62,304 nucleotides of DNA from Jiangella muralis (GCF_001270745.1 NZ_LFXL01000043.1:1-62304), one strand, 5' to 3'. Positions 32,633 to 42,747 are shown, counted from the first letter of the stretch. A program made the numbers and translations. Notes: generated from the letters alone by a model not told the origin.

Positions 32633-33661
32633 TCACCCCGCCGGCGCGCTGTCGCGGACCACGAGGGAGGGCTGGAACAACGTCGCGGAGTGCTGGTGCT
32701 GGGCGCCGGCAAGCTGCTGGTCGGCGACCTCCTGGACCAGCTTCTCGACGGCGGTGCGGCCCAGCAGCCACTTCGGCTGCTCGACCGTGGTCAGCCCGAG
32801 CGGTCCCTCGGTGGCGAGGGCGAGGTCGCCGTAGCCGACGACGGCGACGTCCTCCGGCACCCGGATCCCCTGCTCGGACAGTCCCCGGACCACCCCGGTG
32901 GCGAGCTGGTCGTTGGTGCAGAAGACGCCGGCCAGCTGCGGCGACGCGGCCAGCCGCACCCCGGCGCGCCGCCCCTCCTCGATGGTCATGTCGTCGACGG
33001 TGACCTCGATCATGCCGTCCGGGTCGACGCCCGACTGACGCAGCGCCTTGCGCGCGCCGGCCCGCCGGTTCTCGCACTGCTCGATCGAGCGCGCGCCGTT
33101 GACCAGCGCCAGCCGCGGCCCGCGCGTCGCCAGCAGGTGGTGGGCGGCGATGCGCCCGCCGAGCACGTCGTCGATGGCCACCGAGCAGCCCTCGTCGCGT
33201 TCGGCGATGCGGTCGACGAGCACGAGATGGGTGCCGACGCTGCGCAGCGTCGCCAGCCGCGACGGCTCGGCCGTGAGCGGGACGACGAGCGCGCCGACGG
33301 CACGCTGCTGGGCGAGCAGCTCGAAATGACGCAGCTCGCGGACCGGGTCGTCGTGGCTGACGCACAGTGCCACGCCGTAGCGCTCCTCGTCGGCCGCGTC
33401 GGCGACACCGTCGGCGATGGCCGAGTAGAACGGGTTGGTGATGTCGGGCAGCACCAGCCCGATCATCCGGCTCATGCCCCGGCGCAGGGCGGCCGCGACA
33501 CTGCTCGGGACGTACCCGAGCTGGCGGGCCGCGGCGAAGACCCGCTCGCGGGTGGCCTCGGCCACGATCTCGGGCCGGTTCAGCGCGTTCGAGACGGTCG
33601 CGGTCGACACCCCGGCCAGTTCGGCCACGGCGGCCAGGCTGCTCGCCCTGTTCCTGCTCAC
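32633..33661 (-). CDS. LacI-family transcriptional regulator of the rhamnoside locus
   Basis: A 342-residue LacI/GalR protein. The helix-turn-helix and hinge are SLAAVAELAGVSTATVSNAL and RQLGYVPSSVAAALRRG; the periplasmic-binding-type sensor domain runs from MIGLVLPDITNPFYSAIADG to PEDVAVVGYGDLALATEGPL. GTG start. Positioned between GH106 and the isomerase gene, in the same direction. Expected to repress the two transcription units that carry the shared AACGATTWAAT motif, with a rhamnose-type inducer. Confidence 0.92.
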   Translation of the reverse strand: MSRNRASSLAAVAELAGVSTATVSNALNRPEIVAEATRERVFAAARQLGYVPSSVAAALRRGMSRMIGLVLPDITNPFYSAIADGVADAADEERYGVALCVSHDDPVRELRHFELLAQQRAVGALVVPLTAEPSRLATLRSVGTHLVLVDRIAERDEGCSVAIDDVLGGRIAAHHLLATRGPRLALVNGARSIEQCENRRAGARKALRQSGVDPDGMIEVTVDDMTIEEGRRAGVRLAASPQLAGVFCTNDQLATGVVRGLSEQGIRVPEDVAVVGYGDLALATEGPLGLTTVEQPKWLLGRTAVEKLVQEVADQQLAGAQHQHSATLFQPSLVVRDSAPAG

Positions 33662-33700
33662 CCCGCACCTCTCGTGGACGGCCCGCGTGCGCCCATCGTG

Positions 33701-36700
33701 TCATCGGGCCGGCCGCCGCAGCAGCCGGACCGGCCCGGCGACGCCGGTGCCGAGCTGGCTGGGCTTGAGGAACGGCGTCGGGCTGGTCGAGTGCAGGCGC
33801 GGCGCGAGGGTGCCGTAGACGGTGACGGCCAGCTCGTGCTCCCCCGGCGCCAGCTCGCCGAGGTCGACGGCGAACGGTGCGCAGAACGCCGCGCCGGCGG
33901 GCTCGCCGTCAACGGTCACGCTCACCGCGCCGCGGACCCGGCCGAGGTCGAGCCGCAGCCGCTCGCCGTCACGGGCCTCGATGGTCCGCCGCGACCGCAG
34001 CGCACCGCTCCACGCGCCCAGCCCGAGGTCGCGCCAGTCGCCGAACGGCGCGGAGAACGCCGCGGTGTGCACCCGGACCGGCCCGTCCCAGGCCGCGCCG
34101 CCGACGGAGTGCGCCCGTGCCGCCACCCACACCACCAGCTCGGACGGACGGCGCAGCGGCTCGGCCAGCTCGATCCGCCCGTCGTCGACCCGGATCGGCG
34201 CGCCGGCCAGCTCGGCCGCCTCCGCCGGCACCGGCAGCTCGGCCCGCACGGTGCCGGCAGGCAGCAGCAGTTCGTAGCGCTGCGGCCGCGGCGCCGCCGA
34301 CCGGGACGCCTCGAACGCGACCGCCGGCTCGCCCAGCTCCGGCTCGCCGTTCAGCCAGGACGTGCCGGGCAGCGGGTGCGGACGGCGGGCGACCCGCGCG
34401 TGCGTGTGGCCGGCGCCGAGCCCGCGGACGACGCGGACCGGCTCGGGCCCCGGCCCGGTCGTCCAGTCCGGCCCGCTGACCACGGCGGTCCGGCCGTCCG
34501 GGCCGTCGATGACGGCGTCGACCCAGACGGCGTGCTCGGGGTCGGAGGTCTCGGCGACGACCCGCAGGTCGTGCGCGCCCGCGGCGAGGCCGTCCAGCCG
34601 GTGGGTGAAGAACATCGGCCGGTTCACCGCGTCCGACTCGTAGTACTGCACCTTCTCCTGACGGGCGACGACGCGGCCGTCCAGCTCGAGGCGGACGGCG
34701 CTGGTGGCCCCGACGGCGACGACGACCCGCTCGGCCGGCTCGGTGAGGTGGAACGTGGTGCGCAGGTCGGCGCTGCCGCCCGACACCGCGGCCGGGCAGA
34801 CGAACTCCGGCCGCTGGACGGCGCGGCCCGGGCGTTCGAGCAGGAACCAGGACGGCATCGTGGCCGGCCGGTTCCCGTGCATGTCGGCCGGCAGCTCGCT
34901 CGTCCCGATGCGGTACTCCAGCACCGCCTCGTGCCGCTCGAACCGCACGGGGACGGTCATCGCGTAGCGCTGGTCGTCACCGGGGCACTCGCGGCCGTCG
35001 ACCCAGACCCGTTTCGCGGCCGGTGCGGCGACCGTCAGCTCGTACTCGCCGGGCGCGTCGACCCGCAGGATCGTGCGGACGGTGACGTGCTCGCCCGGTC
35101 CCGTCGCCGGGTGCAACAGGAACTCCTCCGGGACGAAGCCCTTCGGCTCGTACCGGTGCCCCTGGTCGGTGTCGAGGCCGCGAGACCGGGAGAACCGGTG
35201 CACCTGCCAGTCCGGCCCGGCGAGGTCGCCGCCGCCGAGGACGCGCGTGGCCGCGTCCGGGTCCAGCGGATCCGGCGCGTCGGCCTCCGGGCCGTGCGCG
35301 AGCACCTGCTGCCCGAACGTCGCGCGGACGTCCTCGGGCCCGGCGTCGCCGTCCCACCAGCGCATCCGCCACAGCTCCAGCGGCACGTCAGCGCCGGCCG
35401 GCAGCGCGATGTCGCCCCACGTGTTGTCCAGGGTGGGCACCAGCTCGTGCGTCCAGCCGTCGTCGAGGCTCTCCGGCGTCTCCGCCGACGGCACCACCGG
35501 AGGCACCGCACGCGCCGCGCCGCGCTGCCAGACGACGAACACGGCCGGCGCCCCGCCGAGGTCGACCGCGATGGTGCTGCCCGTCGCGTCGGCGCGGACG
35601 GTGGCCGGGCGGCGTTCGCCGGTGGCGGGATCCCAGACCTCGGCCCGGGCTACCGGCTCGGCCACCCGCACCTCGGTGCGTCCGGCGTAGCGCGCGGGAT
35701 CGAAGTCGACGTCGTCCCAGTGCAGCGAGTACGGGTCGCGGCGCAGCGGATAGGCCGTCGCGTTGGGCGCGGCCGCCGGCACGAACGCGGCCGTGACGTC
35801 GCCGGAGCGGCGGGCCCGCAGGCCCTGCGCCGCCCAGGCCGGCGTGCCCCGCTCGGCGATCAGCCGGACCGCGTCCTCGGGCGTCGCGACCCGCCGCAGC
35901 CGCGGGTGCCCGACCAGCGCCGTCAGGGCCTTGGCGGCCTCCGGCGACGTGGTCCGCCCGGCGACCGCGCGCGGGTCCGGGCCGACGACGATGACCTGCC
36001 CACCGGCGTCGAGCAGCTCGACCAGCCGGTCCGCCGTCCCCGGACGGAGCTGCGTCGCGGCCGGCAGCACGACCGTCCGGAACTCCAGCGGCTCGACGGC
36101 CAGCGCGCCGTCCCGCGCGACGCCGCGCCGCACGCTGTCCTCGTCCACCACGTCGAAGTCGAGGCCGGCCCGGTCGAGCAGGCCGGGCGTGGAGCGGAAC
36201 CAGTTGTTCGTCCCGGCCAGCGCCAGGTACGTCGCCTGCGCACGGTCGGCCTGCTCGAGCGGGCCGCCGGTCCGGCCGTCGCCGAAGTAGTCGATCGGCA
36301 GGTCCGGCGGCAGGTCCGCGTGCCCGGTCGTCGACGGGTACAGCACGCCGACGTCGACGAGGTGATCGCCCCAGGTGAGCAGCGCCGCGGCCCGGGCGAC
36401 GGCGCGGGCGAAGCGCGGGTAGACGGCGTAGTAGGGCTGCCGGAAGTCGGTGGCCGGCGGCGCCCACTCGAACCAGCCGGCCCGGGTATCGAAGTACGTC
36501 GCGTGCGGGTTGTAGAGGTCGGCGCCGCTGCGGAAGAACGGCAGCAGCCAGTCCCACGTCTCCTCCAGCGTCCCGCCCCAGCCGCTGGAGTGGAACGACT
36601 CGATCCATACCCGCGGGTGGCGGTAGAGGTCGGCCATCGACGAGTGCACGCGGGCGTCGCCCTCGTGGTCGCTGCCGACGGCGTTCACCCAGCGGTGGGT

Positions 36701-37657
36701 GGCGAAGTAATCGCCGTAGAGCTGGGAGCTCTGCGTCGGCCAGCCGGCCCGGCCGGGGTTGGTCTGGTCGGCGCCGAGCAGCATCCCGTGCCGTTCGTGC
36801 CAGGCGCCGAGCGGGCGGAAGAACGCCTCCTCGGCCAGCTCGGTGCGGACCCGGTGGTAGTCGGCGCGGACGTCGTCGTCGCCCTGCCCGCCGCGTTCCC
36901 ACAGCGACGGCAGCCAGGCCAGCGGTTCGTAACCCAGCCGCCGCTCGAATTCGGCCGCGAACCGGTCCGACCACGCCGGCATGGCGGGCAGCTCGTCCTG
37001 GAAGCTGCCGGTGATGACGGAGCCGAGCCGGTCGCCCAGCCGGCGCTCGAACTCCCCGTGGACGGCGTCGATCAGCAGCTCGCAGGCCCGCGGGCCGAGG
37101 TAGTCGAACCCGGACTCACGCCAGCACACCACCCGGACGTCGGTGCCGGGCGGCGCGTCGACGCGGCCGTCGCGCAGGTCGAGCCGGGTCCAGCCGGCGT
37201 CGCCCGCACGTTCGCCGTACACGCCCAGCACGTGGTCGCGCGCGTCCACGTCGATCCGCTGGTCGGCGCCGACGACCTCCCGCCAGGACCGCAACGCCTG
37301 CCCGGCCGCCTCCGGATGCGCGGCCACGATGCCGCCCTGCACGTTCGCGCCGGAGAAGCCGATCTGGTCGTAGAACCACAGCCGCACCCCGAGCCGTTCG
37401 GCGAGGTCACAGGTGTAGCCGACGAGGTCCCACCACTCCTCGCCGAACCACGGCGGGTCGTCCGGCGGCGCGCCGTAGGTCGGGCCCTTGGGTGCGAGGT
37501 TCATCAGCACCAGGTTGTGGATGCCGCCGGCGGCGAACCGCTCCAGCTGCCAGCGGATCCGCTCCCGGGTGACCGGCGCGCCGCTCCACCACCACAACGG
37601 TGTCGGCCCGTACTCCCGCGGCGGGTCCTCGAATCGGTCGATCAGTTGCTGGTCCAC
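33701..37657 (-). CDS. GH106-like alpha-L-rhamnosidase
   Basis: A 1318-residue cytoplasmic glycoside hydrolase. The N-terminus PPREYGPTPLWWWSGAPVTR, then RWQLERFAAGGIHNLVLMN and WFYDQIGFSGANVQGGIVAA, is typical of GH106 and related large rhamnosidases; SFQDELPAMPAWSDRFAAEF and WIESFHSSGWGGTLEETWDW carry acidic residues placed like the catalytic ones. Later beta-sandwich modules follow (DLRTTFHLTEPAERVVVAVG; ELAPGEHELAVTVYGTLAP). GTG start overlaps the ABC ATPase stop by 16 bases. With GH78 it would debranch rhamnose-rich pectic oligosaccharides imported by the transporter. Confidence 0.85.
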   Translation of the reverse strand: MDQQLIDRFEDPPREYGPTPLWWWSGAPVTRERIRWQLERFAAGGIHNLVLMNLAPKGPTYGAPPDDPPWFGEEWWDLVGYTCDLAERLGVRLWFYDQIGFSGANVQGGIVAAHPEAAGQALRSWREVVGADQRIDVDARDHVLGVYGERAGDAGWTRLDLRDGRVDAPPGTDVRVVCWRESGFDYLGPRACELLIDAVHGEFERRLGDRLGSVITGSFQDELPAMPAWSDRFAAEFERRLGYEPLAWLPSLWERGGQGDDDVRADYHRVRTELAEEAFFRPLGAWHERHGMLLGADQTNPGRAGWPTQSSQLYGDYFATHRWVNAVGSDHEGDARVHSSMADLYRHPRVWIESFHSSGWGGTLEETWDWLLPFFRSGADLYNPHATYFDTRAGWFEWAPPATDFRQPYYAVYPRFARAVARAAALLTWGDHLVDVGVLYPSTTGHADLPPDLPIDYFGDGRTGGPLEQADRAQATYLALAGTNNWFRSTPGLLDRAGLDFDVVDEDSVRRGVARDGALAVEPLEFRTVVLPAATQLRPGTADRLVELLDAGGQVIVVGPDPRAVAGRTTSPEAAKALTALVGHPRLRRVATPEDAVRLIAERGTPAWAAQGLRARRSGDVTAAFVPAAAPNATAYPLRRDPYSLHWDDVDFDPARYAGRTEVRVAEPVARAEVWDPATGERRPATVRADATGSTIAVDLGGAPAVFVVWQRGAARAVPPVVPSAETPESLDDGWTHELVPTLDNTWGDIALPAGADVPLELWRMRWWDGDAGPEDVRATFGQQVLAHGPEADAPDPLDPDAATRVLGGGDLAGPDWQVHRFSRSRGLDTDQGHRYEPKGFVPEEFLLHPATGPGEHVTVRTILRVDAPGEYELTVAAPAAKRVWVDGRECPGDDQRYAMTVPVRFERHEAVLEYRIGTSELPADMHGNRPATMPSWFLLERPGRAVQRPEFVCPAAVSGGSADLRTTFHLTEPAERVVVAVGATSAVRLELDGRVVARQEKVQYYESDAVNRPMFFTHRLDGLAAGAHDLRVVAETSDPEHAVWVDAVIDGPDGRTAVVSGPDWTTGPGPEPVRVVRGLGAGHTHARVARRPHPLPGTSWLNGEPELGEPAVAFEASRSAAPRPQRYELLLPAGTVRAELPVPAEAAELAGAPIRVDDGRIELAEPLRRPSELVVWVAARAHSVGGAAWDGPVRVHTAAFSAPFGDWRDLGLGAWSGALRSRRTIEARDGERLRLDLGRVRGAVSVTVDGEPAGAAFCAPFAVDLGELAPGEHELAVTVYGTLAPRLHSTSPTPFLKPSQLGTGVAGPVRLLRRPAR

Positions 37658-38505
37658 GCAGGCCCCTTCGGCTCGTCGGTCAGTCCCTGCTCGCGCAGCA
37701 CCCGCAGCCGCTGCTCCCGCCGCTGCGCCTGCAGCACCGGGTCGGCGACCGGAGTGGCCAGCTGCAGCCGCCGGGTGTACGGGTGCTCGGGCTGTTCGGC
37801 GATCTGCTCCGCGCTGCCCAGCTCGACGATCCGCCCGTGCAGCAGGACCGCCGTCCGGTCGCTCATCGCCCGCACCACGCCGAGGTCGTGGCTGATGAAC
37901 AGGTACGCCACGGAGGTGCGCTGCTGGATCTCGCGCAGCAGGCCGAGCACCCGGGTCTGCGTCGTCATGTCCAGCGCGCTGGTGGGCTCGTCGCAGATGA
38001 TGAGGCGCGGCTCGAGCGCCAGCGCCCGGGCGATGGCGATGCGCTGGCGCTGCCCACCGGAGAACTCCCGCGCGTGCCGGTGGCCGGAGTCGGCGGGCAG
38101 GCCGACGGCGTCGAGCAGTTGCCGCACCCGCTCGCGCTTCTGCGCCGATCCGACGTCCTGGATCGGCTCGACGAGGATGTCGGCGATCGTCATCGCCGGG
38201 TTCAGCGACGAGTACGGGTCCTGGAAGATCGCTTGGATGCCGCGGGCGGCGCCGCGGCGTTCGCGGCGGGTGAGCCGGGTGACGTCGCGGCCCTCGAACT
38301 CGATGCGCCCGGAGCTGACCGGCGCCAGGCCGAGGATGGCCCGTCCGATGGTGGTCTTCCCCGACCCCGACTCGCCCACCAGCCCGAGCGTCTCGCCCGC
38401 GGCGAGGTCGAAGCCGACGTCGTCGATCACCTTCGCCTGTCGCCGCCGCGACGCGTAGGCGACGTCCAGGTGCTCGACCCGCAGCAGCGTGGTCGCGTCG
38501 GTCAT
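37642..38505 (-). CDS. Oligopeptide-type ABC transporter ATPase (DppF/OppF-like)
   Basis: A 287-residue ATPase. Walker A is GLVGESGSGKTTIGRAI, Q-loop in AIFQDPYSSLNP, signature EFSGGQRQRIAIARALALEP, Walker B LIICDEPTSALD, H-loop FISHDLGVV. The end (PEHPYTRRLQLATPVADP) is the start of the Opp/Dpp C-terminal domain, which lacks Cys, so no Fe-S cluster. It pairs with the ATPase half of the fused permease gene. ATG overlaps that gene's stop by four bases. Confidence 0.95.
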   Translation of the reverse strand: MTDATTLLRVEHLDVAYASRRRQAKVIDDVGFDLAAGETLGLVGESGSGKTTIGRAILGLAPVSSGRIEFEGRDVTRLTRRERRGAARGIQAIFQDPYSSLNPAMTIADILVEPIQDVGSAQKRERVRQLLDAVGLPADSGHRHAREFSGGQRQRIAIARALALEPRLIICDEPTSALDMTTQTRVLGLLREIQQRTSVAYLFISHDLGVVRAMSDRTAVLLHGRIVELGSAEQIAEQPEHPYTRRLQLATPVADPVLQAQRREQRLRVLREQGLTDEPKGPAWTSN

Positions 38506-40265
38506 GGCATCTCCTCCGGGTCGAGGGCGGACGAGAGCAGCTCGCGCGTGTACGGCTCCCGCGGGCTGGTGAACAGCGCCCGCACCGGCTGGCACTCGAC
38601 GATCTCGCCGTCGTGCATGACGCTCACGGTGTCGCAGATGTCGGCGACCACGCCGAGGTCGTGCGTCACGAGGACCATCCCGAGCCCGCGTTCGTCCCGC
38701 AGTTCGCGCAGCAGCTCCAGGACGTCGGCCTGGACGGTGACGTCCAGCGCCGTCGTCGGCTCGTCGGCGACGATGAGGTCGGGGTCGCCGGCGATCGCCC
38801 CGGTGATGAGCACGCGCTGCGCCATGCCGCCGGAGATCTGGTGCGGGTACAGGTCGAACACGGTCTCCGGGTCGGCGATGCCGACGCGGCCGAGCAGCCT
38901 GAGCAGGTGCTCGCGCGCCTCCCGCTTGGACAGCCGGCGTACGGCCCGCAGACCCGCCGTCAGCTGCCGCCCGATGGTGATCGTCGGGTCGAGGTTGCTC
39001 ATCGGCTCCTGCGGGACGTACGCGATGCGCGCGCCCCGAGCCGCCCGGGCCGCGTCGCGGTCGGCGAGCAGGTCGGCGCCGTCGAAGAGCACCGAGCCGC
39101 CGAGCACGATGGCGTCCTTGGGCAGCAGGCCGAGCACCGCGAACGCCGTCTGCGACTTGCCCGAGCCGGACTCGCCGACCAGGCCGTGGATCTCGCCGCG
39201 GCGCACGGACAGGCCGACACCGCTGACGACCTGACGCACCCCGCCGGCGCCGTCGGGGTAGCCGATCCGCAGCGACCGCACCGTCAGCAGCGCGTCGTCG
39301 GCGGGTCCGGGCTCGGCCTCGGGGGTGACGACGCTCGCCCGGGCCGCCGCGAGCTGCCGGGACGTGAGCGGACGGTGCCGCGAGCCGCTCTGCAGCACGT
39401 CGCGCAGGGCGTTGGCGAGCAGCACGAACGCCAGCGTCGTGAAGCACACCAGCAGCGCGGGCGCGACGACCGCGCCGCGGTTGAGGTAGATGGTGGTGAA
39501 CGACTGCTGCAGGATGCCGCCCCACGACGGCGTGCGCGGGTCGCCGAGACCGAGGAACTCCAGGCCGGCCTGGATGCCGATGCCGGCCGCCAGCACGAAC
39601 CCGCTCTGGATGATGATCGGCGCGCGGACCGCGAGCAGCACGTGCCGGAAGATGATCCGCCAGTCCGGCAGCCCGGACACCTTGGCCGCGTCGACGTACA
39701 GCTCGTTGCGCATGCCCGCGACGACGGCCCGCACCAGCCGGAAGTTCGACGGCGCGATGAGCAGGCCGAACACCGCCATCGCGGTGATGATCGACGGCCC
39801 GATGACGGTGTACAGCGCGATCAGCAGCACGATGCCCGGCAGCGCCATGATCGCGTCGGACACCCACGACGCCACCGTTTCCGCCCGCCCCTGGAAGTAG
39901 CCGGCCAGCAGGCCGCCGACCACGCCGACGACCGTCGACACCACCAGCACGACGACGCAGGCCAGCAGGGTGCCGCGGGTCGCCCACAGCAGCCGGGAGA
40001 GGATGTCCCGTCCGGACGCGTCGCCGCCGAGCAGGAACTCCGAGGTGAACGGCGCGGCGTTGGTCAGCGTCAGGTCGACGTGGTTCGGCGAGTGCGGCGC
40101 CAGCAGCGGCGCGCCCAGCCCGACGACCACGATGATCGCGAGGTACACCATCGAGATCAGCGCCAGCGGGTCGCGGGCCAAACGCCGCAGCACGTGCTCC
40201 TTCGGGGCCGGCGCCTGCGCGGGCCGCTCGACGTCGGGGATCAGGGCGACCGGGTCGGCACTCAC
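38502..40265 (-). CDS. Fused ABC permease and ATPase (DppC-DppD)
   Basis: A 587-residue protein joining two usually separate subunits. Residues 1-300 are a DppC-type permease: first span SMVYLAIIVVVGLGAPLLAP, then four or five more, with the ATPase-coupling helix GMRNELYVDAAKVSGLPDWR. Residues 325-587 are a DppD-type ATPase: Walker A GLVGESGSGKS (362-372), signature QISGGMAQRVLITGAIAGDP, Walker B LIVADEPTTALD, H-loop LVTHDLGVV. The linker (SRHRPLTSRQLAAARASVVT) has no stop, so the fusion is real. GTG start overlaps the upstream permease stop by four bases. Confidence 0.93.
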   Translation of the reverse strand: MSADPVALIPDVERPAQAPAPKEHVLRRLARDPLALISMVYLAIIVVVGLGAPLLAPHSPNHVDLTLTNAAPFTSEFLLGGDASGRDILSRLLWATRGTLLACVVVLVVSTVVGVVGGLLAGYFQGRAETVASWVSDAIMALPGIVLLIALYTVIGPSIITAMAVFGLLIAPSNFRLVRAVVAGMRNELYVDAAKVSGLPDWRIIFRHVLLAVRAPIIIQSGFVLAAGIGIQAGLEFLGLGDPRTPSWGGILQQSFTTIYLNRGAVVAPALLVCFTTLAFVLLANALRDVLQSGSRHRPLTSRQLAAARASVVTPEAEPGPADDALLTVRSLRIGYPDGAGGVRQVVSGVGLSVRRGEIHGLVGESGSGKSQTAFAVLGLLPKDAIVLGGSVLFDGADLLADRDAARAARGARIAYVPQEPMSNLDPTITIGRQLTAGLRAVRRLSKREAREHLLRLLGRVGIADPETVFDLYPHQISGGMAQRVLITGAIAGDPDLIVADEPTTALDVTVQADVLELLRELRDERGLGMVLVTHDLGVVADICDTVSVMHDGEIVECQPVRALFTSPREPYTRELLSSALDPEEMP

Positions 40266-41203
40266 GAGATCCTCACCTTCGGGTTCAGCCAGGCGCCGAC
40301 GACGTCGGTGACCAGGTTGACGACGACCACGACGAGGACCGCGAAGAGGACGCAGCCCATCACCACCGGGATGTCGGCACGCAGCGCCATCTCGACCGCG
40401 AGGTCGCCGATGCCGGGCAGCGCGAACACCCGCTCGATCAGCACGACGCCGCCGAGCATGCCGATGGTCTGCAGGCCGAGGATGGTCAGGCCCGGCGCGG
40501 CGGCGCTGCGCAGCACGTGCCCGAAGACGATGCGGCCCTCGCCGATGCCGCGCGAGCGCAGCGTGCGCACGAAGTCCTGCTGCAGGATGTCCGAGACCGC
40601 GCCGCGGAACTGCTGAGCGGCGCTGCCGACCGAGCCGATGAGGATGGCCAGCACCGGCAGCACCAGCGAGCGGGCCCAGCCGCCGAGGTCGCGCTCGGGC
40701 TGCACGTACCCCGTCGCCGGAAGCAGTCCCCAGCCGACCGCGACCGTCAGCACCAGCAGCACCGCGACGATGAACGCGGGGACGGCCGAGCCCAGGACCG
40801 CGAAGAACTGCAGGACGCGGTCGATCCAGCCGCCCTTGACCGCGGCGGCGGTGCCGACCAGCACGCTGATCAGCCCCATCAGCAGCACGACCACCCCGGT
40901 GATGATGAGCGTCACTGGCACCCGGGTGGCGAGCATGCTGGTGACGTCCTCGCCGGTGAAGAAGCTGTGCCCGAGCGACCCGCCGGACAGGTCGCGCAGC
41001 CACTGCCAGTACTGGGAGAACACCGGCTGGTCCAGGCCCAGCTCGACCGCACGCGCGTCGACGGTCTCCTGAGTGGCTTGTTCGCCCAGGATCGCGCGGG
41101 CGATCGAGGGTCCGTCGCGGAAGATCAGCAGGAACGTCGCGCATGTCACGACCGCGGTGAGCAGCAGCGCCGACCCGAGCCGGCGCAGGGTGTAGACGAT
41201 CAC
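40262..41203 (-). CDS. Oligopeptide-type ABC transporter permease (DppB-like)
   Basis: A 313-residue permease. First span IVYTLRRLGSALLLTAVVTC, a periplasmic segment (ARAVELGLDQPVFSQYWQWL), five further spans, and the coupling motif LQQDFVRTLRSRGIGEGRIV. The GTG at 41203 has AGGAGG seven bases upstream; an earlier in-frame start adds only Arg-rich unconserved sequence. Twelve bases after the binding-protein gene and overlapping the fused permease gene. Confidence 0.93.
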   Translation of the reverse strand: MIVYTLRRLGSALLLTAVVTCATFLLIFRDGPSIARAILGEQATQETVDARAVELGLDQPVFSQYWQWLRDLSGGSLGHSFFTGEDVTSMLATRVPVTLIITGVVVLLMGLISVLVGTAAAVKGGWIDRVLQFFAVLGSAVPAFIVAVLLVLTVAVGWGLLPATGYVQPERDLGGWARSLVLPVLAILIGSVGSAAQQFRGAVSDILQQDFVRTLRSRGIGEGRIVFGHVLRSAAAPGLTILGLQTIGMLGGVVLIERVFALPGIGDLAVEMALRADIPVVMGCVLFAVLVVVVVNLVTDVVGAWLNPKVRIS

Positions 41204-41214
41204 GTCCGGGCCTC

Positions 41215-42747
41215 CTACTCGAAGTCGCGCAGATACGGGGTGACGCGGAACTGGTCGGTCATCTCGGGGACGAGGTCCGCGCCGGTGACCGCGAAGAACG
41301 AGTTGTCGGCGACCCATGGCGCGAACCACGCCTGGTCGACGATGTACTCGTTGATCTGCTGGTAGACCTCCACCGCCTCGTCGCCCTGGACGAACTGGGC
41401 GCGGTCGAGCAGCGGCTGCAGGTCCGGGTCCTCGGTGTCCATCACGTTCCAGATCGACCCCGGCTCCAGCGACTGGACGATGTCGAACAGCGAGTCGCCG
41501 GTGCCGATGCGCGCGAAGAAGATCGGGAACCGGCCGCCGAGGATGTCCGACAGCGCCGTCGGCCCCGTCAGCGGCACCTCGGTCACCTCGATGTTCAGCA
41601 GCCCCAGCTGCTGGACCACGATCGGGTTCATGACGGCGCTGCCGCCGCTCTCGCTCGGGACCTCCACCTCGAAGCCGTCGGCGTAGCCGGCCTCGGCCAT
41701 CAGCGCGCGGGCCGCCTCGACGTCGAACGGGTACCGCTCGTCCAGCTCGGGCAGGTAGGCCGTCGCCTCGGGGTGGAAAATCTGGGTGGTCGGGACGGCC
41801 TCGCCGCGCATCGTGTACTCGGCGATCGCCTCCCGGTCGAAGACCATGTTGATGGCCCGGCGCACCCGGACGTCGCCGAGCGCGGGGATCACCTCGCCGG
41901 CGCGGTCGTTGAGGTACAGCCCGTTCCAGGCGGCCGGGTTCGAGAGCACGTGCAGCCCGGCCGACTCCGCCTCCGGGACCTGCTCCTGCTCGATGATCGC
42001 GCCGTCGATCTCACCCGACATCAGCGCGTTCAGCCGCGCCGTCGGCTCGGGCATGGTGACCAGCTCGATGACGTCGTAGGCGTAGTTGCCGGCGTCCCAG
42101 TAGTCGTCGCGCTTCACCATCCGGTACACCGAGCCGGTCGTCGTGCCGGACGGGTCCAGCTCGTACGGCCCGGAGCTGTACGGCGCCGAGGCCACGGCGC
42201 CGCTGGCGAGCTGGTCCGGGTGCGCGATGGCGCCGGGCGCGAAGCACATGAACGTCGGCAACTGCCCGGTCGGCTGCGGCGCGTCGATCACCACCGTCAG
42301 CTCGTCGGGCGTCGTGATCTCCATGTTCGCGACGCGGCCGGCGTCGGAGCCGCCGCTGTCGCGCATGTGCGCGATCGACGCCTTCGCGGCCGCGGCGTCC
42401 ACCGGCGAGCCGTCGGAGAAGGTCATGCCCTCGCGCAGCCGCATCGTCAGCCGCGTGGCGTCCGGGCTCAGCTCGTAGCTCTCCGCGGCACCCGGCACCA
42501 CGGAGCCGTCCTCCTCGCAGTGCAGCAGGGTGTCGAACGTGGCGTGCCAGCGCCAGCGCTGGTCACCGGCGCTCTGCTGCCGCGCCGGGTCGAACGACTG
42601 CGCCTCGCCCGAGACCCCCAGGGTCAGGGTCCGCGGACCACCCTCGGCGGTCGGCGCGGCGCTGGTACAGGCGGTCAGGAACGCGGCGCCGACGGCCAGA
42701 GCGGCCACCACGGCGCCCGTGCGGCGGCGCGACGCGATCAGGTCCAT
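41215..42747 (-). CDS. ABC transporter substrate-binding lipoprotein (family 5)
   Basis: A 510-residue lipoprotein: basic N-terminus, hydrophobic core and lipobox LTAC with Cys27. The SBP_bac_5 fold begins with TLTLGVSGEAQSFDPARQQS and includes SYELSPDATRLTMRLREGMT and RVRRAINMVFDREAIAEYTM. Family members bind oligopeptides but also plant oligosaccharides; the neighbouring rhamnosidases argue for a rhamnose-containing ligand. First gene of the SBP-dppB-dppCD-dppF-GH106 unit, with a LacI-type site upstream. Confidence 0.92.
   Translation of the reverse strand: MDLIASRRRTGAVVAALAVGAAFLTACTSAAPTAEGGPRTLTLGVSGEAQSFDPARQQSAGDQRWRWHATFDTLLHCEEDGSVVPGAAESYELSPDATRLTMRLREGMTFSDGSPVDAAAAKASIAHMRDSGGSDAGRVANMEITTPDELTVVIDAPQPTGQLPTFMCFAPGAIAHPDQLASGAVASAPYSSGPYELDPSGTTTGSVYRMVKRDDYWDAGNYAYDVIELVTMPEPTARLNALMSGEIDGAIIEQEQVPEAESAGLHVLSNPAAWNGLYLNDRAGEVIPALGDVRVRRAINMVFDREAIAEYTMRGEAVPTTQIFHPEATAYLPELDERYPFDVEAARALMAEAGYADGFEVEVPSESGGSAVMNPIVVQQLGLLNIEVTEVPLTGPTALSDILGGRFPIFFARIGTGDSLFDIVQSLEPGSIWNVMDTEDPDLQPLLDRAQFVQGDEAVEVYQQINEYIVDQAWFAPWVADNSFFAVTGADLVPEMTDQFRVTPYLRDFE

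Noticed and set aside
31682-38458. A 2258-codon open frame on the plus strand opposite the rhamnoside genes
   Set aside because: It is the antisense shadow of GH106, LacI and isomerase genes. Codon pattern and Arg/Gly/Val-rich composition are those of reversed high-GC codons, and no domain is visible.
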